DNA from: Luteimonas sp. 9C
GTDB taxonomy: Bacteria > Pseudomonadota > Gammaproteobacteria > Xanthomonadales > Xanthomonadaceae
Length of the DNA stretch: 64,000 nucleotides
Direction of reading: 5' to 3'
NCBI RefSeq assembly: GCF_902506295.1
Contig: NZ_LR733312.1
Coordinates: forward strand, 479,064 to 543,063
The position numbers and the translations under genes are program-made. This document shows positions 29,456 to 39,539 of this stretch, one piece after another. How positions within the stretch are numbered: the first letter of the stretch is position 1; every line of letters starts with the position of its first letter. Under the pieces are notes generated by a model that was given only the letters and a program-made list of their open reading frames with translations, made no database searches and had not been told where the DNA came from.

Positions 29456-31861
29456 TCAGAAGCGGACGTTGATGCTCAGCCAGAGACCGCGGGCCTTGTC
29501 CTTGTTGTTGTAGTGGTCGTAGTAGAGGATCTCGTCGGTCCCGTCGAAGCCCGGCGTGCCGTCGAGTTCCCGGAACTCGGTGTCGTAGGTCGTGAAATCG
29601 CGATCGAGCAGGTTATTGATGCGGCCGTTGAGCGTGACTGCCTCGTTGAGCTTGAACGAGGCGCCCAGGTGCAGCACTTCGTAATCCCTGTACGACAGCA
29701 CCTCGCCGGTGATCGCGTGCAGGCCCCTGTAGCGCTTGGACCGGGCTTCGGCGGTCAGGAACAGGTTGAGCCGCTCGCTCGCCTGCCAGTCCAGTGTGGC
29801 GTTGGCCATGTGGCGCGCACTGTTGCCGAGCGGAAGGCCTGCTTCGCTGCCGCTCTTCTGCTCGCTGTCGGTGAAGGTGTAGTTCGCGCGGACGCCGAAC
29901 GCCTCGCTGATCTGCCAGCGACCGGCGACCTCGACGCCCTGGATGACGACTTCGTCGATGTTGACCGTCCGGGTGCTGGACGCATAGCCGATGTCGGCGA
30001 ACTCGCCGGCGCTGGTGCAGGTGAGGGTCGTGCCCGGTCCGCAGGCCTGCGAGGCGATCTTGTCGTCGAAGCTGTTGTGGAACAGGGTCAGGTTGAAGTT
30101 GTGGCCGTCCGGGCTCTGCCAGTAGACCGCCAGTTCGGTGCTGGTGCTGGTCTCGGGCTGCAGATCGGGATTGCCGAACATCGGCAGTGTCCCCTGTCCG
30201 CCGAACCCGATCACGCCGTCGTAGAGCTGTGTGGTCTTGGGCGTCTTGAAACCGGTGCTCACGCCACCCTTGACCGTCCACTGTGGACTGATCGTGTATA
30301 CGCCGTACAACCGCGGGCTCAGGTGGTTGCCGAAGATCTCGTGGTCGTCCCAGCGCACACCCGCGGTGAGCGCGAACGGCTCGGTGATGGTCCACGTGTC
30401 CTCGGCGAACAGCGAGTACATGTTGTGTTCCTGCTTCAGGCCCGGCGTGCCGCTTTCGATGCCGAAGATGCCGTCGGTGAGTTCGCCCTGGATCACCTGC
30501 GCGCCGATCACCGCGGTGTGGTCGCCGGCCAGCTGGAAGGGGATGTCGAGCTTGGCGTCAAGCGTGTACTGCGCGCTTTCGAGCGTGCGCTTGGGGCGTG
30601 GCAGGAACGTGGATTCCGCGCGGGCACGACGCTCGGCCAGTGACAGTCCGGCGTAGGGTCCTGTGCCGTCGATCATCCGCAGCAGTTCGGCGCGCTCGTC
30701 CACGGTGAAGGGCATCGTGCGGCCGTCGTTGTTGGTCGCCACATGCGACAGCGAGACGAAACTGTTGCCGAAGTCCCAGCGGCCTTCGTGGGTCAGCGAC
30801 CACGCGTCGCGGGTGAATGCCTGCACCGCGCCGTAGCCGACGCGCGGATTGGCGCGGCGCGACCAGGTGCCGCCATTGGATCGGCAGGCATTCGCGTTCG
30901 CACCGGCGGCGCCGAGGCAGAAATTGCCGGCGGTGAAAATGCTGTTGATGTTGTCGACGGTGCCGACCGGATATTCCTCGACGCCCTGGTCGTTGATCCG
31001 GATCGCGTTGTCGTATTCCTGGCGCGAGGTGTCGTAGTCGAGCGTGAGGCTCTGGTGCTCGGTCGGCATCCAGGCCAGCGTGAGACCACCGGCCTTGTTG
31101 GTGTTGTCGACGGTCTTGCCGCCGCCACCGAACCCGAGCGGGCGCGTCCGCTCCACGCCGTCGGGTCCCGTGACCGGTGCATAGACCGGGTTCGACGCAT
31201 CACGGTCATACCAGCTGGCGCGCGCGCTGAGGTTGAGCACGCCCGGGACCAGCGGGCCGGTGACGAAGGCATCGACCGTGGTGTCCTCGCCGAACTCGCT
31301 GTTCTCGAACGACCGGCTGACGGTCGCCGAGCCATGCCACGTATCGAGGACCTTCTTGGTGATGATGTTGATGACCCCGCCCATCGCGTCCGCGCCGTAG
31401 AGCGTGGACGCGGGACCGCGGATGACCTCGATGCGCTCGAACGCGTCCAGCGGCGGGATGTGGTTGAACTGGTTGCCGCCGAAGTTGTTCGGGTAGATGT
31501 CGCCGTGGTTGTTCTGGCGTTTGCCGTCGACGAGGATCAGCGTGTAGTCCGAGCCCATGCCGCGCATCGAGATGGACCCCTGGCCGGTTTTGTCGCGGGT
31601 CTCGCCGACGTCGATGCCTTCGATGTCGCGCACCGCGTCGAGCAGCGTCATGTACGGGCGCTTGGTCAGGTCTTCCTGGGTGATGACGCTGATGCTCGCG
31701 GGCGCATCGGTGAGCTTCTGCTCGAAACCGGCGGCGGTCACGACGACGGCGTCGAAATCGGTGGGGTCGGCGGCGAGCGTGGTGTCGGCAAACGCGGCAG
31801 GGGAGGACAGCAGGCCCAGCAGCGCAAGTGCGAGCGGGCGACGGGTCGGGAAACGGGTCAT
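29456..31861 (-). CDS. TonB-dependent outer membrane receptor (FepA/CirA-like)
   Basis: This gene encodes 801 residues from ATG 31861; ATG 31867 is almost as good. A signal peptide (LALALLGLLSSPAAFA) is followed by a plug domain with VVVTAAGFEQ, DAPASISVITQEDL, SISMRGMGSDYTLILVDGKRQ and the IEVIRGPASTLYGADAMGGVINIITKK signature split over its usual strands. The 22-stranded barrel ends with the expected C-terminal Phe (WLSINVRF). The closest look is to catecholate-siderophore or colicin receptors. A Fur-box-like site upstream of the preceding small gene supports iron control. The true ligand is unknown. Confidence 0.92.
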   Translation of the reverse strand: MTRFPTRRPLALALLGLLSSPAAFADTTLAADPTDFDAVVVTAAGFEQKLTDAPASISVITQEDLTKRPYMTLLDAVRDIEGIDVGETRDKTGQGSISMRGMGSDYTLILVDGKRQNNHGDIYPNNFGGNQFNHIPPLDAFERIEVIRGPASTLYGADAMGGVINIITKKVLDTWHGSATVSRSFENSEFGEDTTVDAFVTGPLVPGVLNLSARASWYDRDASNPVYAPVTGPDGVERTRPLGFGGGGKTVDNTNKAGGLTLAWMPTEHQSLTLDYDTSRQEYDNAIRINDQGVEEYPVGTVDNINSIFTAGNFCLGAAGANANACRSNGGTWSRRANPRVGYGAVQAFTRDAWSLTHEGRWDFGNSFVSLSHVATNNDGRTMPFTVDERAELLRMIDGTGPYAGLSLAERRARAESTFLPRPKRTLESAQYTLDAKLDIPFQLAGDHTAVIGAQVIQGELTDGIFGIESGTPGLKQEHNMYSLFAEDTWTITEPFALTAGVRWDDHEIFGNHLSPRLYGVYTISPQWTVKGGVSTGFKTPKTTQLYDGVIGFGGQGTLPMFGNPDLQPETSTSTELAVYWQSPDGHNFNLTLFHNSFDDKIASQACGPGTTLTCTSAGEFADIGYASSTRTVNIDEVVIQGVEVAGRWQISEAFGVRANYTFTDSEQKSGSEAGLPLGNSARHMANATLDWQASERLNLFLTAEARSKRYRGLHAITGEVLSYRDYEVLHLGASFKLNEAVTLNGRINNLLDRDFTTYDTEFRELDGTPGFDGTDEILYYDHYNNKDKARGLWLSINVRF

Positions 31862-32005
31862 GGACATCTCGTGGGCAAAGTCGGAACGCGGCGTGGCGTC
31901 GGCTGGCCGGAGTCGGGGGGGCATAAGCGTGCTGCAGGCCGCGCGAGGCCGCACGCCGTCCGGTCGGGCTGACCGGCAGGCCGGCGCGGCCGGCGCATCC
32001 AGCGT

Positions 32006-32362
32006 TCAGCGCGGTGGCGCGCGACCGCGGTGTTGTCGGCGGCGTAGACCGGCGTGGCGCGGCGGGCGTGCCCCGGTGCGCGGGCCGCGCATGCGGGGTT
32101 TGCGTTGTGATGCGGATGCCGGTGCGGCGGGCGCGGCTGTGTGGCGCGGGGCCGTGCGCAGCGTCGTCGGCTGAGATGCCGCTCGGGTGGATGTCACCGA
32201 CGGAGCCGCGGCCGCCGCGGCTGGTATCTCACCACCAGGCGCCAGTGTGAGTGCGTGCGGTCGGGCCTCTGCAATCAGGCCGCTCGCTGCCGGAGCCGGG
32301 CCGGGCAGGACCAGACACAGGACGGTCAACAGACAGAGCGTGATTACCCACAGCGTATGCAT
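32006..32362 (-). CDS. Small exported Ala/Pro/Arg-rich protein upstream of the receptor
   Basis: I do not recognise this 118-residue ORF. ATG 32362 leads straight into a strong signal peptide (MHTLWVITLCLLTVLCLVLP, then GPAPAASG), after which the sequence is rich in Ala, Pro, Thr and Arg and ends very basic. No good Shine-Dalgarno precedes it; an in-frame ATG at 32458 overlaps the -10 element, so it is unlikely. It lies 144 bp upstream of the receptor, on the same strand, behind the Fur-box promoter. It may be a periplasmic partner of the receptor or a poorly translated leader. Confidence 0.45.
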   Translation of the reverse strand: MHTLWVITLCLLTVLCLVLPGPAPAASGLIAEARPHALTLAPGGEIPAAAAAAPSVTSTRAASQPTTLRTAPRHTAAPAAPASASQRKPRMRGPRTGARPPRHAGLRRRQHRGRAPPR

Positions 32363-32456
32363 ACGGTTGTCGCGCGTCGCGTTGTCCCGCGCCTTCGATG
32401 GTCTGTTGCCGTGCGCCACGCGCGATCCCGTGCGGGCACGAACGCCCGATGACAGC

Positions 32457-32486
32457 ATCTTAAACGAGAATGCTTCTCGAACGCAA
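32457..32486 (-). promoter_or_regulatory. Promoter with Fur-box-like operator for the receptor unit
   Basis: On the minus strand TTGCGT (32486-32481) and TAAGAT (32462-32457) are 18 bp apart. The spacer is filled by a 15-bp inverted repeat, CGAGAATGCTTCTCG (32465-32479), which matches the 7-1-7 GAGAAT/ATTCTC Fur-box form in all but one pair. Fur bound there would block polymerase. This is inference from the pattern. Confidence 0.55.
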
Positions 32487-32550
32487 AAGTAAACGATTCC
32501 GCTTCAAGCGCCGCGCTGCGGGCATACGCGGGGTGTCTGGACCCGCGGGG

Positions 32551-32886
32551 TCAGTCGCGATCGTCGCGTGTCCAGACGCCGCCGTGCTCGATCCTGGTTG
32601 GGAACTTCGCGACGGGCTCGTAGGCCGGGGCGCAGAGGGCGCGGCCGTCGCGGACATCGAACTTCGCGCCGTGCAGCACGCATTCGATGGTGCCGGCGCC
32701 GGCATCGAAGGCACCACCGCTCGACAGGCCGAAATCCTCGTGGCTGCACTGGTCTTCGAGCGCGTAGAGATCGCCGTCGAGATTGAAGACGAGGATCGGC
32801 ACGCTGGTGATCTCGTCGAACGTGGTCCGCATTTCGCCCGGCAGCAGCTCGCCAGTGGCACATACGAATGTCCAGGTCTCACTCAT
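32551..32886 (-). CDS. Rieske-type [2Fe-2S] ferredoxin
   Basis: This gene encodes 111 residues from ATG 32886. The cluster ligands are Cys47/His49 (CSHEDF) and Cys69/His72 (CVLHGAKF), the pattern of soluble Rieske ferredoxins of NirD/dioxygenase type. Such proteins pass electrons to oxygenases or other partners, but no oxygenase is adjacent. Its ATG overlaps the stop of the acetyltransferase gene (ATGA), so it is translationally coupled to the last part of the suf operon. A 6-bp inverted repeat (32527-32532 with 32542-32547) follows the stop. Confidence 0.88.
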   Translation of the reverse strand: MSETWTFVCATGELLPGEMRTTFDEITSVPILVFNLDGDLYALEDQCSHEDFGLSSGGAFDAGAGTIECVLHGAKFDVRDGRALCAPAYEPVAKFPTRIEHGGVWTRDDRD

Positions 32887-33422
32887 GCTGCAGCTCCGAA
32901 GGTCTTCTCCAGCACCTCGAAGCGCAGGTCGTCGCGCCGTGGAATGCCGAAGCGGGTGTCGCCGTAGGGAAACGGCTTGTGGACGCCAGTCCGGCGATAG
33001 CCGCGGCGCACGTAGAACGCGATCAGCGCGTCGCGCACGTCGATGACGGTCATGCGCATGGCGGGCAGGCACCATTCGTCGCGGGCGACGCGCTCGCACT
33101 CGCGCAACAGAGCGTCGCCGGTGCCCCGGCCTTGCAGCGTGGGATCGACCGCGAACATGCCGAAGTAGCCGACGCCGTCCTCGATCGCGACGTGCGCGCA
33201 GGCGAGCGGTCGGCCGTCTTCGCCGTCGATCACGACGACGCGGCTGTCGGCGCGGGCGATGTCGTGGGCCAGCACGGCGGGATCGATGCGCGCGCCGTCG
33301 AGCAGGTCGGCTTCGGTGGTCCAGCCGCTGCGGCTGGATTCGCCGCGATAGGCGGACGTCACCAGGGTGACGAGGGCGGGCACATCGACGGACGTGGCGG
33401 TGCGGAACACGGGTGCGGACAT
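32883..33422 (-). CDS. GNAT-family N-acetyltransferase
   Basis: This gene encodes 179 residues from ATG 33422. The GNAT core is visible: YFGMFAVDPTLQGRGTGDALLRECERVA (acetyl-CoA loop QGRGTGDA) and IAFYVRRGYRRTG, ending KPFPYGDTRFGIPRRDDL. The acceptor substrate is unknown. It lies 86 bp after sufS and overlaps the Rieske gene by four bases, so it is probably transcribed with the suf genes. A longer in-frame extension upstream is a shadow of sufS. Confidence 0.87.
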   Translation of the reverse strand: MSAPVFRTATSVDVPALVTLVTSAYRGESSRSGWTTEADLLDGARIDPAVLAHDIARADSRVVVIDGEDGRPLACAHVAIEDGVGYFGMFAVDPTLQGRGTGDALLRECERVARDEWCLPAMRMTVIDVRDALIAFYVRRGYRRTGVHKPFPYGDTRFGIPRRDDLRFEVLEKTFGAAA

Positions 33423-33508
33423 GGCGGCGGACGAAGTCGTGACGCCGCCATTATCCCGCGACAGCTGCGCGCCCGTGCGTGTGGAAGCACGGGGCCGAAA
33501 ATGCAGCC

Positions 33509-34792
33509 TCAAGCCAGCAGCGTGCGCACTTTGCGCAGTGCAGCGACGAAGGCGTCGACTTCCTCGTGCGTGTTGTAGAACGCGGGCGACGCGCGGCACG
33601 TGGCGGCCACGCCGTAGAACTGCAGCAGCGGATGCGCGCAGTGCTGGCCGGAGCGGATCGCCACGCCTTCGAGATCCAGCAGCGTGGCGAGATCGTGCGC
33701 GTGCGCGCCTTCGATCAGGAAGGCCACGACCGCGGCCTTGTCGGGCGCGGTGCCGAAGATGCGCAGGCCGTCGATCTCCTGCAGCGATTCGGTCAGGTGC
33801 GCGAGCAGTTCGGCCTCGCGACGCTCGACGTGGTCCATGCCGAGCCGGTCGAGATAGTCGACCGCGGCGCCGAGCCCGACGAAACCGGCGATGTTCGGCG
33901 TGCCGGCCTCGAAACGGTGCGGCGGATCGTTGTAGACCGTCTTCTCGAAGCTGACTTCCTTGATCATCTCGCCGCCGCCGAGGAACGGCGGCATGGCCTG
34001 CAGATGTTCGCGACGCGCCCACAGCGCGCCGGTGCCGGTCGGCCCGCACATCTTGTGGCCGGTGAAGGCGTAGAAATCGCAGCCGAGCGAGGCGACGTCG
34101 ACGCGGCGGTGCGGCACGGCCTGCGACCCATCGATGACGGTGACGACGCCGCGCTTGCGCGCCTCGCGGCAGATCTCGCGGACCGGATTGACCGTGCCGA
34201 GCACATTGGACACGTGGGCCAGCGCCAGCAGCTTCACATCCGTCGTCATCGCGCGGCGCAGGGCGTCGAGGTCCAGCGTGCCGTCTTCGAGGATTTCGGC
34301 CACGCGCACCGTCGCGCCCGTGCGCTCGGCGACGAGCTGCCACGGCACGATGTTGGCGTGGTGCTCCATGCGCGAGACGAGGATCGTGTCGCCCGCCTTC
34401 AGCCGCGGCAGCGCCCACGACCAGGCGACCAGATTGATCGCGAACGTCGTGCCGCTGCACAGCACCAGTTCGTCGCTGCGCACATTGAGGAACCGCGCAA
34501 GCTTCGTGCGCGTGCCCTCGTAGGCCTCGGTCGCTTCGGTGCCGAGCTGGTGCACGGCGCGGCTGACGTTGGCGTTCTGTCGCCGGTAGAAGCCGTCGAC
34601 CGCCTCGATCACCGACGCCGGCTTCTGGCCGGTGTTGGCGTTGTCGAAGTAGATCAGCGGTTTGCCGTGGACTTCGCGCAGCAGCAGCGGAAAGTCGGCG
34701 CGCACCGCCGCCCAGTCGACGCTGCCGTCATGCGCAAGCGGCGCGCTGGGCGCGTCGAACGGCGGCGTCAGCGGCGGCAGGGTGGCGCTCAT
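33509..34792 (-). CDS. sufS: SufS cysteine desulfurase
   Basis: This PLP enzyme takes sulfur from cysteine for iron-sulfur cluster assembly. It has 427 residues from ATG 34792, which overlaps the sufD stop (ATGA). PLP lysine is Lys247 in the TGHKMCG motif. The catalytic cysteine is Cys385 in SGQHCAHP, the SufS type of loop. LIYFDNANTGQKPASVIEA marks the N-terminus of class V aminotransferases of this group. No sufE or sufU partner for sulfur transfer is in the operon. Confidence 0.96.
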   Translation of the reverse strand: MSATLPPLTPPFDAPSAPLAHDGSVDWAAVRADFPLLLREVHGKPLIYFDNANTGQKPASVIEAVDGFYRRQNANVSRAVHQLGTEATEAYEGTRTKLARFLNVRSDELVLCSGTTFAINLVAWSWALPRLKAGDTILVSRMEHHANIVPWQLVAERTGATVRVAEILEDGTLDLDALRRAMTTDVKLLALAHVSNVLGTVNPVREICREARKRGVVTVIDGSQAVPHRRVDVASLGCDFYAFTGHKMCGPTGTGALWARREHLQAMPPFLGGGEMIKEVSFEKTVYNDPPHRFEAGTPNIAGFVGLGAAVDYLDRLGMDHVERREAELLAHLTESLQEIDGLRIFGTAPDKAAVVAFLIEGAHAHDLATLLDLEGVAIRSGQHCAHPLLQFYGVAATCRASPAFYNTHEEVDAFVAALRKVRTLLA

Positions 34793-36027
34793 GCGAGCGC
34801 GAGTCCCGACAGCGCGCCGTCGAGGCCGGCCTCGGCGTGCGCACGCAGCGACGGATCGGCGATCGTGGACAGCGGCTCGCGGACGAACGCGGCCGTCAGC
34901 AGGCGCTGGGCGTCCGGCGCCGGCAGGCCGCGCGAGCGCAGATAGAACAACGCGCCCGGATCGAGCTGGCCGACCGTCGCGCCATGCGCGGCCTGCACTT
35001 CGTCGGCATGGATCACCAGCACCGGCTGGGTGTCGATCTCCGCCGTGGCGGAGAGCAGCAGGTTCTTGTTCGACAGGCGCGCGTCGGTGCCGTCGGCGCC
35101 GGCATCGATGGTGATGCCGCCATGGAAGACGACGCGGCCGCGCTGGTCGCCGATGCCGCGCCACTTGAGTTCGCAGGCGGTGCGCTTGCCGATGTGGCGG
35201 ATGCCCAGCCGCGTATCCACATGTGCGCGGCCACCGGCCAGCAGCACACCGTTTGCGGTCAGGCGCGCGTCGTCGCCGAGCAGACGCACATCGAGTTCGT
35301 GCCGCGACAGTGCGCCGCCGGCCTCGACATCGACGCGGGTGTAGACCGATGCCCCGTGCAGCTCCGCATCGGTGCGCAGGAAGCTGGTCGCGCCATTGCC
35401 GCGATGCTGCAGGCGGACGTGGTGCAGATCGGCCCGGTCGGCAACGCGCAGCGAGACGACCGTGTTGTCGAGGTGGCGATGCGCACCGGCGTCGAGGTGA
35501 TGCTCGACCAGCGTCAGTGTCGCGCCTTCGCCGAGCGCGACGTGGTGGCGCAGATGCCAGGCGAGGTCGCCGTCGGCAGGTGCGCCGACGAACGCGAGAT
35601 GCACGGGCGTCTCGATGCGCGCACCGGCTTCGACCGAGACCGATGCGCCGTCACGGGCGAGCGCGCCGTTGAGGCGGGCGAACACGGCATCGTCGCGATC
35701 GTCGATGTCAGGCAGTGCGCCGGCATCGGCGAGCGCGCCGATCGAGAGGCCGGCCACGGGTGCACCCGCATCGGACAGTGCTGCAGAGAGCCGACCGTTG
35801 ACGAAGACCAGGCGCGGCGCGGGAATCGCGGCCAGCAGATCCCCATCTACCGCGGTATCGGCCTGCGGCGCGACGAAACTGCGGCGCTCGAGCGCGCGCA
35901 GCGAGGTGTATTTCCACGCTTCGCTGCGTGGACCGGGCAGGCCGGTCGCGAGCGTCGCGTCGAGGGCCGCGCGACGGGCGGCGTCGCCATCGAATCCGGC
36001 GGCAAGAGAGTCGAGCAGGGCACTCAT
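34789..36027 (-). CDS. sufD: SufD, Fe-S scaffold subunit
   Basis: SufD forms the SufB-SufC2-SufD complex that builds Fe-S clusters. The gene encodes 412 residues. It has the SufD N-terminal helical part with PRSEAWKYTSLRALERRSF and a long beta-helix with GLPAPDAQRLLTAAFVREPL near the C-terminus, where SufB/SufD carry the conserved interface. The GATVGQLDPGALFYLRSRGL segment, with the conserved His just before it (AAHGATVG), is intact. Its start overlaps the sufC stop by one base, and its stop overlaps sufS. Confidence 0.94.
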   Translation of the reverse strand: MSALLDSLAAGFDGDAARRAALDATLATGLPGPRSEAWKYTSLRALERRSFVAPQADTAVDGDLLAAIPAPRLVFVNGRLSAALSDAGAPVAGLSIGALADAGALPDIDDRDDAVFARLNGALARDGASVSVEAGARIETPVHLAFVGAPADGDLAWHLRHHVALGEGATLTLVEHHLDAGAHRHLDNTVVSLRVADRADLHHVRLQHRGNGATSFLRTDAELHGASVYTRVDVEAGGALSRHELDVRLLGDDARLTANGVLLAGGRAHVDTRLGIRHIGKRTACELKWRGIGDQRGRVVFHGGITIDAGADGTDARLSNKNLLLSATAEIDTQPVLVIHADEVQAAHGATVGQLDPGALFYLRSRGLPAPDAQRLLTAAFVREPLSTIADPSLRAHAEAGLDGALSGLALA

Positions 36028-36791
36028 CAGGCAGCGGTCTCCGGCGCGACGCGGTCCTTGATCCAGGCGTAGCCCTTCTCTTCGAGCTGCAGCGCGAGTT
36101 CCGGACCACCGGTCTGCACGATGCGGCCGTCGGCCAGCACGTGCACGACGTCGGGCTTGATGTAGTCGAGCAGGCGCTGGTAATGCGTGATCACGATGAA
36201 GGCGCGGTCGGGCGAACGCAGCGCGTTGACGCCGTCAGCGACGTTCTTCAGCGCGTCGATGTCGAGGCCCGAGTCAGTCTCGTCGAGGATCGCCAGCTTC
36301 GGCTCGAGCACGGCCAGCTGGAAGATCTCGTTGCGCTTCTTCTCACCGCCCGAGAAGCCTTCGTTGACGCCGCGGTGCAGCAGGCGGTCGTCGAGGTGCA
36401 GCACGGCCAGCTTCTCGCGCACCAGCTTGAGGAACTGCATCGAATCGAGCTCCTCCTCACCGCGTGCCTTGCGCTGCGCGTTGAGTGCGCTGCGCAGGAA
36501 GTAGGTGTTGTTCACGCCCGGAATCTCGACCGGATACTGGAACGCGAGGAACACGCCGGCCGCGGCGCGCTCCTCGGGTTCGAGTGCCAGCAGATCCTGG
36601 CCCTGGAACGCGACCGTGCCGTCGGTGACCGCGTAGCCGTCGCGACCGGCGAGCAGGTTGCCCAGCGTCGACTTGCCGGCGCCATTGGGCCCCATGATCG
36701 CGTGGACTTCGCCCGGCTTCACGTGCAGCGAGAGGCCCTTGAGGATTTCGCGCTCGTTGATGGAGGCGTGCAGGTTGTCGATATTGAGCAT
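36027..36791 (-). CDS. sufC: SufC, Fe-S assembly ATPase
   Basis: This ABC-type ATPase of the SufBCD scaffold has 254 residues from ATG 36791; a longer open frame upstream is not coding. Walker A is GPNGAGKST, the signature is FSGGEKKRNEI, as expected for SufC rather than transporters, and Walker B is LAILDETDSGLDIDA with the H-loop ITHYQRLL. ATP hydrolysis drives conformational change in SufB-SufD. A 95-bp gap separates it from sufB; the sufD start follows immediately. Confidence 0.96.
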   Translation of the reverse strand: MLNIDNLHASINEREILKGLSLHVKPGEVHAIMGPNGAGKSTLGNLLAGRDGYAVTDGTVAFQGQDLLALEPEERAAAGVFLAFQYPVEIPGVNNTYFLRSALNAQRKARGEEELDSMQFLKLVREKLAVLHLDDRLLHRGVNEGFSGGEKKRNEIFQLAVLEPKLAILDETDSGLDIDALKNVADGVNALRSPDRAFIVITHYQRLLDYIKPDVVHVLADGRIVQTGGPELALQLEEKGYAWIKDRVAPETAA

Positions 36792-36886
36792 GGGTATCGT
36801 GATTCGAAAAAGAGAAAGAGAACCGGCGCGATGCGAGCTGCGTCGAAGAGCGGGTGCGTCGCCGGCCCCGCGGGCCGGCCGCGGGG

Positions 36887-38344
<1,458 letters not shown>

Positions 38345-38360
38345 GGGGGCTGCCTACTGT

Positions 38361-38831
38361 CTATGCGCGGGCGAGGCGGGCGTCGATACGCTTCGCCCCG
38401 CCGGCTGGGGGAATGGGGTGTGGACGCGGTGCATCGTCGAGCATCTGCGCCAGGCTCACGGCACGCAGCGCGTCGGCCACCACGTCGTTGATCCGGCGCC
38501 AGTTGCCACGCACGCCGCAGTGCTCGGAGATGCCGCACTGGCCGTCGTGCAGGCTGCACTCGGTCATCGCGAGCGGCCCTTCCATGGCCTCGACGATCTC
38601 CACCAGGCTGATGGCCGCGGCCTCGCGTGCCAGGCGATAGCCGCCGTTGGCGCCGCGGAAGCCTTCGACCAGACCGGCCTGCGCCAGCGGCTTGAGCAGC
38701 TTGCTGACCGTCGGCGCTTCGAGGCCCGACTGTTCGGCCAGATCGGCCGCACTCATCACCACCTGCGGTCGCGCGGCGAGCACGGTCAGGACCACGGTGG
38801 CGTAATCGGTGAGCTTGGTGACACGCAGCAT
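38361..38831 (-). CDS. Rrf2-family regulator of the suf operon
   Basis: This gene encodes 156 residues from ATG 38831 (MLRVTKLTDYATVVLTVLAA); in-frame codons upstream are shadow. The winged helix is followed by three cysteines at 92, 99 and 105 (ECSLHDGQCGISEHCG), the IscR-like pattern that holds a [2Fe-2S] cluster. It heads the suf genes, so it very likely senses Fe-S status and controls its own operon, as in the proteobacterial SUF regulator family. The C-terminal tail after residue 125 is low complexity. Confidence 0.92.
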   Translation of the reverse strand: MLRVTKLTDYATVVLTVLAARPQVVMSAADLAEQSGLEAPTVSKLLKPLAQAGLVEGFRGANGGYRLAREAAAISLVEIVEAMEGPLAMTECSLHDGQCGISEHCGVRGNWRRINDVVADALRAVSLAQMLDDAPRPHPIPPAGGAKRIDARLARA

Positions 38832-38874
38832 CGGAGAAAGGGCGACCAGGTGCGTCGGATGAAAGCGGACCAAA

Positions 38875-38903
38875 ATTGTACGCTTTTGGGCCCGCCGGCT
38901 CAA
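38875..38903 (-). promoter_or_regulatory. Promoter of the rrf2-suf operon
   Basis: On the minus strand TTGAGC (38903-38898) and TACAAT (38880-38875) are 17 bp apart, placing the start near 38868. This gives a leader of about 37 nt before the regulator gene. An Rrf2 operator could overlap it, but no palindrome stands out. Confidence 0.6.
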
Positions 38904-39012
38904 TGCGCCCGGGCAGCGTCGTTCATCGCGGTGCGTGTCCGGCAGGCACGTGCGCTGGCGGCTCGCCGGCTTGTTGGCCACAATGCGGATTCACTCCGCC
39001 GTGGAATCCGCA

Positions 39013-39507
39013 ATGCCCAAGACGCCGAAGAAGCCCAAGACGCCGAAGAAGATCGAGGCGCGTCTGTCGAGCATCCACGGCAATGGCGTGTTCGCCACCG
39101 AGGCCATCGCCAAGGGCGAGCGGATCGTCCGCTACAAGGGCCTGCTGCGCACGCACGACGAGGTCGATGCCCAGTACGGTGATGTCGACGAGGACGGCCA
39201 TACCTTCCTGTTCACGCTCAACGACGATTACGTGATCGACGCGAACGAGGGCGGCAACATCGCGCGCTGGATCAACCACAGCTGCGCGCCGAACTGCGAA
39301 GCGGTGGTGCAGGAAGACCCGAAAGAGCGCCGGCACAAGGACAAGGTGTTCATCGAGGCGACGCGCGACATCGCCGCGGGTGAGGAGCTGGCCTACAACT
39401 ACGGCATCACGCTCGCCGAGCGGCACACGCCGAAGCTCAAGCAGCTCTGGGGCTGCCGCTGCGGTTCGAAGAGGTGCACCGGCACGATGCTGCAGCCCAA
39501 AAAATAA
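39013..39507 (+). CDS. SET-domain protein-lysine methyltransferase
   Basis: This gene encodes 164 residues from ATG 39013, with a basic opening built from KTPKKPKTPKK repeats. The SET core is complete: SSIHGNGVFATEAIAKGERI, the pseudoknot motif ARWINHSCAPNCEAV, and AGEELAYNYG with the active-site Tyr. A cysteine-rich post-SET segment (CRCGSKRCTGTM) follows. SET proteins methylate lysines with SAM and are mainly eukaryotic; bacterial members can act on chromosomal proteins. Its substrate is unknown, but a histone-like HU with a lysine-rich tail is encoded about 4.5 kb away. Confidence 0.9.
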   Translation: MPKTPKKPKTPKKIEARLSSIHGNGVFATEAIAKGERIVRYKGLLRTHDEVDAQYGDVDEDGHTFLFTLNDDYVIDANEGGNIARWINHSCAPNCEAVVQEDPKERRHKDKVFIEATRDIAAGEELAYNYGITLAERHTPKLKQLWGCRCGSKRCTGTMLQPKK

Positions 39508-39539
39508 AGCGGTCTTCCGCGTAGCGGATGACGCAGGTG

